NCBI GenBank assembly: GCA_027297025.1
Contig: JAPUIM010000148.1
Coordinates: forward strand, 1 to 8,575
Reading direction: 5' to 3'
Source: Bacteroidota bacterium
GTDB lineage: Bacteria > Bacteroidota > Bacteroidia > Cytophagales > Cyclobacteriaceae
Length of the DNA: 8,575 nt
Shown here: positions 1 through 6,626 of the stretch, in pieces
How the letters are laid out: each line of letters opens with the position of its first letter
How positions within the stretch are numbered: position 1 is the stretch's first letter
Notes under the pieces: generated by a model
The model's input: only the letters and a program-made list of their open reading frames with translations
The model's database searches: none
What the model was told of the DNA's origin: nothing
Program-made: the position numbers and the translations under genes

Positions 1-426
1 CTTGATCGAGTCGGGAGTAGCTTGTGCCGATAAGAACTCGAATTCCCTTACAAATACCACAATCTGAGGATTAATGATATTGGGAGTGCAATTGTCATAA
101 TGGGTGATCCTTACGGTGAGCTGGTCATTGACCTTAAACTGAGTCAGTTTTATCTCTATTGCTGAGACGCGGGGATTGGAAAGCACCAACTCATCATTAA
201 CATAGATCTCCTGTATACAAAACTCGGTAACACTCCCGGCTAGTGGATTTTGAATGAACAAATTATTTCCCTGGTAGATGCCGCTTAGAATAATTTCTCC
301 TGAAGGAGTTTGTGCAAACAGGTTCATGGTCAAAAGCCACAAGACCAGGGTCAATCTCGCATAATAAGATGCCCATTTAATGGCAAATGAATTGATGGTA
401 TGATTCTGGTATTTGATCACCGACAT
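1..426 (-). CDS. Secreted conserved hypothetical protein, C-terminus cut off by window edge
   Basis: Reading leftward from an ATG at 426, the frame stays open for 142 codons to the window edge, so the C-terminus is missing. Residues 24-38 form a hydrophobic stretch ending in NLFAQTP, a likely signal peptide cleaved near residue 38-39, so the product is probably periplasmic or surface-exposed. The mature part begins with SGIYQGNNLFIQNPLAG (residues 48-64) and has cysteines at 70 and 113 that could pair in an oxidising compartment. The pattern 'G-YQG-NL-VQNP' followed by 'HYDNCTPNIINP' (109-120) resembles, from memory, an uncharacterised Bacteroidota secreted family; no enzyme motif is visible. 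The ATG lies immediately after the TAA of the permease gene, with no spacer, so the two are almost certainly co-transcribed and probably translationally coupled. About 20 polar residues precede the hydrophobic core, somewhat long for a signal peptide, so the true start could be further in. Function unknown. Confidence 0.75.
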   Translation of the reverse strand, partial: MSVIKYQNHTINSFAIKWASYYARLTLVLWLLTMNLFAQTPSGEIILSGIYQGNNLFIQNPLAGSVTEFCIQEIYVNDELVLSNPRVSAIEIKLTQFKVNDQLTVRITHYDNCTPNIINPQIVVFVREFEFLSAQATPDSIK

Positions 427-1674
427 TTATTCAAATCTTAATGATTCGATTGGATCTAGGTTAGCCGCTTTTCGTGCAGGTATATAACCGGAAATTATCC
501 CCACCACAAACCCCAACAGGAGACCTACTGCAATCCACAACCAGGGTACTACAAAAGTGCCAGCGCCTAAAATTTGAGAAACTACATTCCCCATGGCAAT
601 ACCAAACAAAACTCCCGCCAAACCACCTATCTGGCAAATTACAATAGCCTCCACCAAAAATTGCTGTCGAATTTTCTGGGGAGTGGCTCCCAACGCCTTT
701 CGAATGCCAATTTCCTGGGTGCGTTCCGTGACCGATACCAACATGATGTTCATCAGTGCAATTGATGCACCTAATAGAGTTATGAAACCTATGGAGAATC
801 CTCCAATACGTAAATAACCGGTCATCTTATCCAGTCTTTGAGCTAAGGATTTACTCCTTACCACCTCAAAAGATGGAGGTTGACCTAATTTATCCCTTCT
901 TATGATTCGCATCAAACCCACCGCTTCCCCCATGATATGCCCCATACTATTACCTTCGTTCAGGGAGACCTTTATTTGAAACCTCAATTCACGGTTTTGG
1001 GCTAATCTCCTGGCGTTTTCCAAGGGAATAAATATCGAACGATCTACTCCTCCCCTACTTATGCCCCCTTGTTCTTTTAAAACTCCAATTACCCTGAACT
1101 TGCTTCCCAACAAGCTAATCAATTGGTTGATGGGTTCGCTATTATTGAAGAGATGATCTTTTATTTCGTTTCCGATGATGATCACATCTGTACCATTTCT
1201 GATTTCCAAACCAGAGAAATTTCTCCCGTTTATTAGGTCATAATCTTGTACAACCAAATAATTCTGATCAACTCCGGTTATGGTTACATTGGGGTTGGTC
1301 TTTTTCGAACCCCATTTTATCTCGGCGGATCTTGTGAGATAGGAGAAAATAGTAATTTCATCTGCATAACCGAAACGTTGTTTGAACTGCGAGGCTTCTC
1401 CATACCTGATAGGGGGTTGGGCTTTTTCGATAACTCCTCTTCTCCTTCCCCTGCGATTTTCCTGTTTTGTCTTAATATCAAAAGTGTTTCCTCCAAGACT
1501 GGAAAAACTTTGATTGATGGAAGCTTTGATTCCATCTACCGCTGTTAATATTCCCACCAGAGAGGTGATCCCAATGGCCACTATCAGGGCAGTCAAAATG
1601 GTACGCAGCCAATTGGCCTGAATGGCGGTAAGGGCTTCCTTAATATTGAGTATCAAATCAATAGAGGCTTTCAT
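427..1674 (-). CDS. ABC transporter permease, MacB/FtsX type
   Basis: This 415-residue inner-membrane protein has the layout of the MacB/FtsX permease family: one N-terminal membrane segment (about 24-46), a large periplasmic MacB_PCD-like domain (about 50-280), then three membrane segments (about 291-314, 341-367 and 376-398). The family's signatures are clear: SVTERTQEIGIRKALGAT (314-331), the cytoplasmic coupling region that contacts the ATPase, and GYIPARKAANLDPIESLR (397-414) at the C-terminus. Such proteins do not form a classical channel; they pass ATPase-driven motion to the periplasmic domain for export, lipoprotein release or cell-wall regulation. No ATPase gene is in the window, so the partner must lie elsewhere and the substrate cannot be inferred. 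A very basic run, RRGRRRG (74-80), sits at the start of the periplasmic domain. It is the first gene of a minus-strand unit continuing into the secreted hypothetical protein. The start is ATG at 1674; no strong ribosome-binding site is seen, as is usual in Bacteroidota. Confidence 0.93.
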   Translation of the reverse strand: MKASIDLILNIKEALTAIQANWLRTILTALIVAIGITSLVGILTAVDGIKASINQSFSSLGGNTFDIKTKQENRRGRRRGVIEKAQPPIRYGEASQFKQRFGYADEITIFSYLTRSAEIKWGSKKTNPNVTITGVDQNYLVVQDYDLINGRNFSGLEIRNGTDVIIIGNEIKDHLFNNSEPINQLISLLGSKFRVIGVLKEQGGISRGGVDRSIFIPLENARRLAQNRELRFQIKVSLNEGNSMGHIMGEAVGLMRIIRRDKLGQPPSFEVVRSKSLAQRLDKMTGYLRIGGFSIGFITLLGASIALMNIMLVSVTERTQEIGIRKALGATPQKIRQQFLVEAIVICQIGGLAGVLFGIAMGNVVSQILGAGTFVVPWLWIAVGLLLGFVVGIISGYIPARKAANLDPIESLRFE

Positions 1675-1774
1675 CAGCTAATGGAATAACCCAAATTACT
1701 TTTTTTTTAAGTAAATAATTCATACCGTTATTTTTTATTTCTCGTTAATCTTAGAATATCACCTAAATTCTGAA
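1675..1774. promoter_or_regulatory. AT-rich divergent intergenic region, probable promoters
   Basis: This 100-bp spacer separates two divergently transcribed genes, so it should hold a promoter for each. It is strongly AT-rich, with a run of nine T (1700-1708) flanked by a perfect 6-bp inverted repeat (TTACTT at 1696-1701 and AAGTAA at 1709-1714). I searched both strands for the Bacteroidota -7 element TAnnTTTG and found no exact copy, so no promoter position is proposed. The call rests on gene orientation and base composition only. Confidence 0.4.
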
Positions 1775-3034
1775 ATGAGGAAATTTTTTTTCACTGCCCT
1801 TTTATCCTTGCTCTTTCAGATAGGGTATGGAGCCTATATTTTAATACCAATGGATCAGGTGCAGTCCAACCATCTGAAAGCTTATGGTATTGCCTATTGG
1901 GTACTTCAAAATGATATAGAAGTAGACTGGCTGCTCAATTACCGGGGTGGAAGCTTCATGTTCAAATACTATCAGAAGTTTGAAAACGAACTGATTATCA
2001 GGGGAGTAAGTTATCAAGTGATCTCCGATGCTCAATCCAATCAGATAACTGCCCAAATTGCCAGCCCTTCATCCAATATGGACCTAATGAAGTTGGAGAA
2101 ATATCCTAAAATTGCAGTATACTCACCAAAATCCAAACAACCCTGGGACGACGCGGTCACGCTGGCATTGGCTTATGCTGAGATACCATATGATGTAGTT
2201 TTTGATGATGAGGTGATGTTTGAAAAACTTCCCAAATACGATTGGCTTCACTTACATCATGAGGACTTTACCGGACAGTATGGCAAGTTTTATCGGTCTT
2301 TCCGGAACTATCCCTGGTATATCGAACAACAGCGGGAATACGAATCCTCGGCCCGTAAACATGGATTCAACAAGGTATCTCACCTGAAGCTGGCGGTGAT
2401 TAACAAAATAAAGAACTTTGTGTTAGGAGGTGGATTTTTATTTGCCATGTGCTCGGCTACTGATACCTATGATATTGCCTTGGCAGCGGAAGGCGTGGAC
2501 ATTTGTGAAACCATGTTCGATGGAGACCCTGCTGATCCAACCGCTCAGGATAAACTGGATTTTGACAAAACTTTTGCCTTTGAGAACTTCAAGCTGGAGA
2601 GGGACCCTTATCAGTATGAATTTTCTAATATAGATAACCAGCCAGCAGAACGAGGCATGGGAGAGGAAAATGATTATTTTAAGTTATTCGAGTTCTCTGC
2701 CAAATGGGACCCCATCCCTACCATGCTGACCCAAAATCACGAGAAGATTATCAAAGGATTTATGGGTCAAACCACTGCCTTCAAAAAATCCTTGGTGAAA
2801 CCGGATGTGGTAATTATGGGAGAATCCAAAGCCATTGATGAAGCCAAATATATTCATGGTGTGTTTGGTAAGGGTTTTTGGACTTTTTACGGTGGGCACG
2901 ATCCCCAAGACTATCAACATATAGTAGGAGAAGAACCCACCGATCTGAACTTGCACCCCAATTCTCCGGGCTACAGATTGATCTTAAATAATATCCTGTT
3001 TCCTGCAGCCAGGAAAAAGAAGCAGAAGACTTGA
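1775..3034 (+). CDS. Secreted Bacteroidota protein often mislabelled asparagine synthetase B
   Basis: The 419-residue product opens with a clear signal peptide (MRKFFFTALLSLLFQIGYGA, cleavage near residue 20), placing it outside the cytoplasm. From memory it matches, along its length, a Bacteroidota family that databases name 'asparagine synthetase B'; the ending PAARKKKQKT (410-419) is highly typical of it. The name looks wrong: the mature N-terminus has no cysteine for an Ntn glutaminase, and there is no SGGxDS ATP-pyrophosphatase loop. Recognisable conserved blocks are KQPWDDAVTLALAYAEIPYD (121-140), HLHHEDFTGQYGKFY (159-173), GGGFLFAMCSATDTYDIA (218-235) and FYGGHDPQDYQH (371-382). The order strand, GGG, strand, Cys226, then a late GGHD (His375) resembles the class I glutamine-amidotransferase-like or ThuA-like fold, so a Cys/His site is possible but unproven. 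It is transcribed alone, diverging from the permease and converging on miaE. Function and substrate unknown. Confidence 0.85.
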   Translation: MRKFFFTALLSLLFQIGYGAYILIPMDQVQSNHLKAYGIAYWVLQNDIEVDWLLNYRGGSFMFKYYQKFENELIIRGVSYQVISDAQSNQITAQIASPSSNMDLMKLEKYPKIAVYSPKSKQPWDDAVTLALAYAEIPYDVVFDDEVMFEKLPKYDWLHLHHEDFTGQYGKFYRSFRNYPWYIEQQREYESSARKHGFNKVSHLKLAVINKIKNFVLGGGFLFAMCSATDTYDIALAAEGVDICETMFDGDPADPTAQDKLDFDKTFAFENFKLERDPYQYEFSNIDNQPAERGMGEENDYFKLFEFSAKWDPIPTMLTQNHEKIIKGFMGQTTAFKKSLVKPDVVIMGESKAIDEAKYIHGVFGKGFWTFYGGHDPQDYQHIVGEEPTDLNLHPNSPGYRLILNNILFPAARKKKQKT

Positions 3035-3043
3035 TTTTATATC

Positions 3044-3625
3044 TCAGTGCATTCTATCTCCTCTGACCTCCAACTGCCTCATGATCTCCGTTTCGATTTC
3101 CAATAGTTCTTTCCACCTTTTTTTCACCACCTCAGAAGGCATGTACTCTTTGGCCAGTTCTAAAAAATTTCTATAATGGCTCGCTTCGGACACCATGAGC
3201 TCCTGATAAAATTCCCTCAACTCGTGATCGTTAATGTTTTCGGAAAGGATTTTAAATCGCTCACAACTCCGGGCCTCGATCAAAGCATTGAGCAATAGCT
3301 TCTCCATCAACTGCTGCTCACGGCTGCCACCCTTGCGCAAGCGCTTATTCAATTCCACCACATAATGGTCGGTGCGTTGTTTGCCCAATTGATAACCCCG
3401 CTTACCCAGCTGGTGTAACACCCTTTGAAAATGCTCCCATTCTTCCGCCACCACGAGGGTCAGCATTTCCACCAATTTTTCTTTTTCTGGAAATTGCACG
3501 ATCAGGGAGATACAAGAGGAAGCCGCCTTTTGCTCACAGTAGGCATGATCGATTAAGATCTCGTCCAGGTTTTTCTCTGCAATATTCACCCAGCGGGGAT
3601 CAGTAGGTAGCTTAAGACCTAACAT
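3044..3625 (-). CDS. miaE: tRNA-(ms2io6A)-hydroxylase MiaE
   Basis: MiaE is a cytoplasmic, oxygen-dependent non-haem diiron enzyme that hydroxylates the isopentenyl group of ms2i6A at tRNA position 37, after MiaA and MiaB have built that base. The 193-residue protein is the usual family length and is a four-helix ferritin-like bundle. The diiron ligand set is intact: Glu31 (in CEQKAA), Glu62 and His65 (EWEH, an ExxH motif), Glu117 (in EARSCERF), and Glu147 and His150 (EASH, the second ExxH). The start MLGLKLPTDPRW also fits the family. It begins 5 nt after the porin stop codon, so it is probably the last gene of an lpxK-porin-miaE transcript. Its stop is only 9 nt from the stop of the convergent gene, leaving no room for a separate terminator. 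The partner genes miaA and miaB are not in this window. Nothing looks broken. Confidence 0.93.
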   Translation of the reverse strand: MLGLKLPTDPRWVNIAEKNLDEILIDHAYCEQKAASSCISLIVQFPEKEKLVEMLTLVVAEEWEHFQRVLHQLGKRGYQLGKQRTDHYVVELNKRLRKGGSREQQLMEKLLLNALIEARSCERFKILSENINDHELREFYQELMVSEASHYRNFLELAKEYMPSEVVKKRWKELLEIETEIMRQLEVRGDRMH

Positions 3626-3630
3626 AAGTT

Positions 3631-5487
3631 TTAATTATAAAATTGCCAGTTCACTCCCAGATCGAATACCCTGTTCTGGGCTTGGTAAAAGGGTGTGGTC
3701 TGATAACCCTCCGCTTGCAAACCTTGCAGCAGGTTGGTAAATTTAATAAAAAACCTGGCTCTCAATATCTTGAAGTTGAAAAACAAGTCGACCAAGGCAT
3801 AGTCCGGCAATCTAAAATCTTGCTGCAAATGGAACTGCTGCACCACCGGATCATAGGCCATTGCAAAATACCGTGACCTCCAATGTAGATCAAAGCCGGT
3901 TTGTACATGGATATTATCTCCAAACCAATCGCCTTCATAATAGATACTGCCGTTAATAAAAAGTTTAGGAATAGGAAAAACGTCTTTGGCTGTCCCAGAT
4001 ACTGTAGTGAAAATTAGATCCTGATCCACATGCATCACGCGGGCAAAGTTGAGATGGTAATTTATGCCAACTGAAATAATCTCAGCCGATCCGTCGACCT
4101 GCTCCGGTTCGGCTTCTAAATTAAAGAATATGTGATTGTCAATCCGACTTAGCGAAAGATGTGGTTGTAATAATAATTTCCAGAAATTGATATGTCCTTC
4201 AGCTCTTAAATATTCCATGATAGGCGAGTCAAATTGGTTGTGCCACTCATCATGGTTGCCAAAATAATCTTGTACCAAAAATGAAGGCTGGTACTTAACC
4301 TGACCAATTCTACCGGTCAGCCACTTTTGTCGTATGGATACTTCGGCTTTGTATTTGCCATCATCTAAAAACTCTCCTCTGGCACCTAAGATTATTCCTG
4401 GGATGATCCCAATTCTGGTATCGAATCCGATATAATTTTCAGTGAAAGTTTCTATCACCGGAAGGTAACGGGGGATCTGTCTAATATCTCGACGTTTGTA
4501 ATACAGGTTATAGAATATTTTACCAATATCGCCTTTGATCCCCAATTCATTGCGTAGCTCGCGAAACCGCGAACGATCTCTGGTAGTATCTTCATCGATT
4601 AAAATTTGGTCCCAATAAGTAGAATCCTCATCGAGTTGAGTGTTATCAAAAGAAATCACTTGTTTGTTCTTATCGATAACATGGTATACCTGGATCAGGT
4701 TGGAGATATGTAGCTGATGATATAAATGATAGTTCTGACGTAAATCCTGGCTAGTGGCATTTTCCAGCCAATTCAGGGCATCACTATCGAATAACTGTTT
4801 ATAAAATTTTTTTTGCTTTAAAGAATCCAAGGGCTCGGTGATAATTCCCCCTGATTCAAACACTTTATGAAACATTCGTGAAAAACTTGCCATGACCCGG
4901 TAGGTGGAATCTTTGGTTTTATATTGCGTATATAGATCATAGGAGCTGGATTCCACCAGCCGATCTCCCTTAAAGCGGGAGTCCACCTGCTTATCTATGT
5001 TCACTACTCTTATATCACCGCCAAAATTCCATTGGGAGTTGATGTTCCGACTGAAATCAATGTTCACAATCGACCTTCCCCCACCCCCAAAATTGATGAA
5101 TAAGTCAATGAAGGGAGATTTGGTATCGTAATATCTGATCAGGTCATTCTCTTTATAATAGACGTTGTAAGCATTAAATCCGGAGGTGGCGCCAATCAAA
5201 TGAGGAGGTATAGAAAAAATAGGTAAAGCGGCTGTACCTATTCCTCCCAAATCCTGGTATTTATTTTGCGTTTTGGACAAAAGGTCAAACTTATGATGGT
5301 TATTCAATATTGTATCCACGGAGCGATAACCTCCCTCATTGTACCGCAAGCTTTGTTTGTACAAATATTTAGTGGTTTTGGGACCGTAGACATTTCTGGT
5401 TGTATCGTCCAATATTTGCCCCTGAACGGTAAAGCCGAGCAATCCTGATACCAGTATAAAAATCCCTATTCTCAATTTCACGCCCAA
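3631..5487 (-). CDS. Putative outer-membrane porin (Porin_10-like beta-barrel)
   Basis: This protein of about 618 residues has an N-terminal signal peptide (hydrophobic core about 8-20, cleavage near VQGQ, 21-24). The body is rich in alternating polar/aromatic beta strands with no enzyme motif, and ends NLLQGLQAEGYQTTPFYQ (589-606) and then FDLGVNWQFYN, a typical barrel end. By overall pattern (NVYGPKTTKYLY at 33-44, the GGIGTAALPIF block at 81-91, NFGGGGRSIV at 132-141) it resembles the Bacteroidota 'putative porin' family (Pfam Porin_10), which is named by predicted structure only; no substrate is known. There is no ATG near the 5' end: in-frame candidates are TTG at 5487, GTG at 5481 and TTG at 5475, and the first internal Met is near residue 200. 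The GTG start would give MKLRIGIF, the more conventional signal-peptide opening. The gene lies between lpxK (gap 6 nt, or 12 nt with GTG) and miaE (gap 5 nt), implying one transcript. Confidence 0.85.
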   Translation of the reverse strand: MGVKLRIGIFILVSGLLGFTVQGQILDDTTRNVYGPKTTKYLYKQSLRYNEGGYRSVDTILNNHHKFDLLSKTQNKYQDLGGIGTAALPIFSIPPHLIGATSGFNAYNVYYKENDLIRYYDTKSPFIDLFINFGGGGRSIVNIDFSRNINSQWNFGGDIRVVNIDKQVDSRFKGDRLVESSSYDLYTQYKTKDSTYRVMASFSRMFHKVFESGGIITEPLDSLKQKKFYKQLFDSDALNWLENATSQDLRQNYHLYHQLHISNLIQVYHVIDKNKQVISFDNTQLDEDSTYWDQILIDEDTTRDRSRFRELRNELGIKGDIGKIFYNLYYKRRDIRQIPRYLPVIETFTENYIGFDTRIGIIPGIILGARGEFLDDGKYKAEVSIRQKWLTGRIGQVKYQPSFLVQDYFGNHDEWHNQFDSPIMEYLRAEGHINFWKLLLQPHLSLSRIDNHIFFNLEAEPEQVDGSAEIISVGINYHLNFARVMHVDQDLIFTTVSGTAKDVFPIPKLFINGSIYYEGDWFGDNIHVQTGFDLHWRSRYFAMAYDPVVQQFHLQQDFRLPDYALVDLFFNFKILRARFFIKFTNLLQGLQAEGYQTTPFYQAQNRVFDLGVNWQFYN

Positions 5488-5493
5488 AAATAC

Positions 5494-6555
5494 TTAATAC
5501 CGTTTAACCGTCATCTGATTTTTCAAGGATTCGAGTATCATGCTATCAAATACCTCACCATTTTTAAAAAAGACTGTTTTAATGGGAAAATAAAAAACTG
5601 GTAGGTCTTTCAGGAGAACATTGAGAACGGGATCCATCAACCGCACAGAATCTTTTTCAGTGGTGATAATAACCGGATCATGATGTTGGTTTTGGATATA
5701 AATTTTTTTCAACTTTTGAATATCGTTTAAGTTGAAATAATGGTGATCTCCATAGACTAGATTGGATAAAATTTGGTGATTTGCACCCAGATGTTTGACC
5801 CAGGGCTTGGTAGCAGCAATTCCAGATATCAGGATCAGCGATTGCTGATCCATCCAATGGTGTTCCGGGTTCAATGCCACCGGTGGTTGGTATTGTACTC
5901 TGGTATAAAAAACCGGTGTACCTGGTAAGGTATAAAATGAGATCTTATTTTTATAGGCTTCCATCTCTTGATCGGATATATCAGACGGGCATTTACTCAC
6001 TATCACTATCTGGGCCCTGCCCGCTGCCGCCCTTGATTCCCTGAGTCTGCCTGCAGGTAATAAATGATCATTAAAAAAAGGTCGATTGTAATCAGTGAGC
6101 AAGATATTTATATCGGATTTCACTGATCGATGCTGGAACGCATCGTCCATCAAAATTATTTTAGTGTCAGGCCGTACACTCATCAATTCAGGGATAGCCA
6201 GGGCCCGGTCCTCTCCTACCGCCACTGTTTTATTGAATTTCAAATATATCTGAAAAGGTTCATCACCGATGGTGCGCGCACTGTCATTTTCATCAGCCAG
6301 CCGAAATCCCTGGGTTTTCCTTTTATAACCTCGACTCAACATGGCTACTTGGATATCATCTCCCAATAATCGGAGCAAGTATTCGATCATGGGGGTTTTG
6401 CCAGTTCCTCCCACCGATAAATTTCCCACAGTTATGATAAAAGGTGTAAATTCCAATGATCTCAAATAATCCCGGTCGTACAAAAAATTTCTACACCAGG
6501 TACCAAACCAATAAAGCAAGCTAAATGGATAAAGTATGGCTTTCAGAATGCCCAT
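5494..6555 (-). CDS. lpxK: Tetraacyldisaccharide 4'-kinase LpxK
   Basis: LpxK transfers the gamma-phosphate of ATP to the 4' position of the lipid A disaccharide-1-phosphate, making lipid IVA at the cytoplasmic face of the inner membrane. The 353-residue length is normal. Visible signatures are the N-terminal hydrophobic anchor (about 5-20), the P-loop GNLSVGGTGKTP (44-55), MLSRGYKRKTQGF (72-84), the conserved DDAFQHR (137-143), which carries the acidic residues expected near the active site, the substrate-side LLPAGRLRE (165-173), and VITTEKD (296-302) near the C-terminus. All are intact, so the enzyme should be active. The start is ATG at 6555, giving MGILKAILYPFSLLY. It is the first gene of the minus-strand cluster with the porin and miaE, and diverges from the Nif3 gene across a 71-bp spacer. 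No other lipid A gene is nearby, so the pathway genes are dispersed, as in many bacteria. Confidence 0.96.
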   Translation of the reverse strand: MGILKAILYPFSLLYWFGTWCRNFLYDRDYLRSLEFTPFIITVGNLSVGGTGKTPMIEYLLRLLGDDIQVAMLSRGYKRKTQGFRLADENDSARTIGDEPFQIYLKFNKTVAVGEDRALAIPELMSVRPDTKIILMDDAFQHRSVKSDINILLTDYNRPFFNDHLLPAGRLRESRAAAGRAQIVIVSKCPSDISDQEMEAYKNKISFYTLPGTPVFYTRVQYQPPVALNPEHHWMDQQSLILISGIAATKPWVKHLGANHQILSNLVYGDHHYFNLNDIQKLKKIYIQNQHHDPVIITTEKDSVRLMDPVLNVLLKDLPVFYFPIKTVFFKNGEVFDSMILESLKNQMTVKRY

Positions 6556-6575
6556 GGGAAGTGGCTGATATTTTA

Positions 6576-6583
6576 TAAATTTG
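6576..6583 (+). promoter_or_regulatory. Bacteroidota-type -7 element (TAAATTTG) for the Nif3 gene
   Basis: TAAATTTG is an exact match to the Bacteroidota primary sigma factor -7 consensus TAnnTTTG. It sits 43 nt upstream of the Nif3 ATG, in the 71-bp spacer between divergent genes. Transcription would start near 6590, giving a 5' leader of about 35 nt. No convincing TTG-type -33 box is seen at the expected distance upstream, so this is a partial promoter match. No equivalent was found for lpxK on the other strand. Confidence 0.5.
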
Positions 6584-6626
6584 ACGGAAACCTGACATAT
6601 ATTTACCGCTCAAATACGTTTAGGAC

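Noticed and set aside
1246..1548. A 100-codon plus-strand open frame inside the permease gene
   Set aside because: It overlaps the well-supported permease on the opposite strand, has no recognisable domain and an atypical composition.
427..1674. Naming the permease macB
   Set aside because: True MacB carries a fused N-terminal ATPase domain; this 415-residue protein lacks it, so only the family-level name is justified.
1696..1714. The T-tract hairpin as a rho-independent terminator
   Set aside because: No gene ends there: both flanking genes start from this spacer. The stem is only 6 bp with a single G-C pair and the T run lies in the loop, not after the stem.
2684..2956. A 90-codon minus-strand open frame within the secreted protein gene
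   Set aside because: It is antisense to conserved family blocks of the plus-strand gene and has no independent support.
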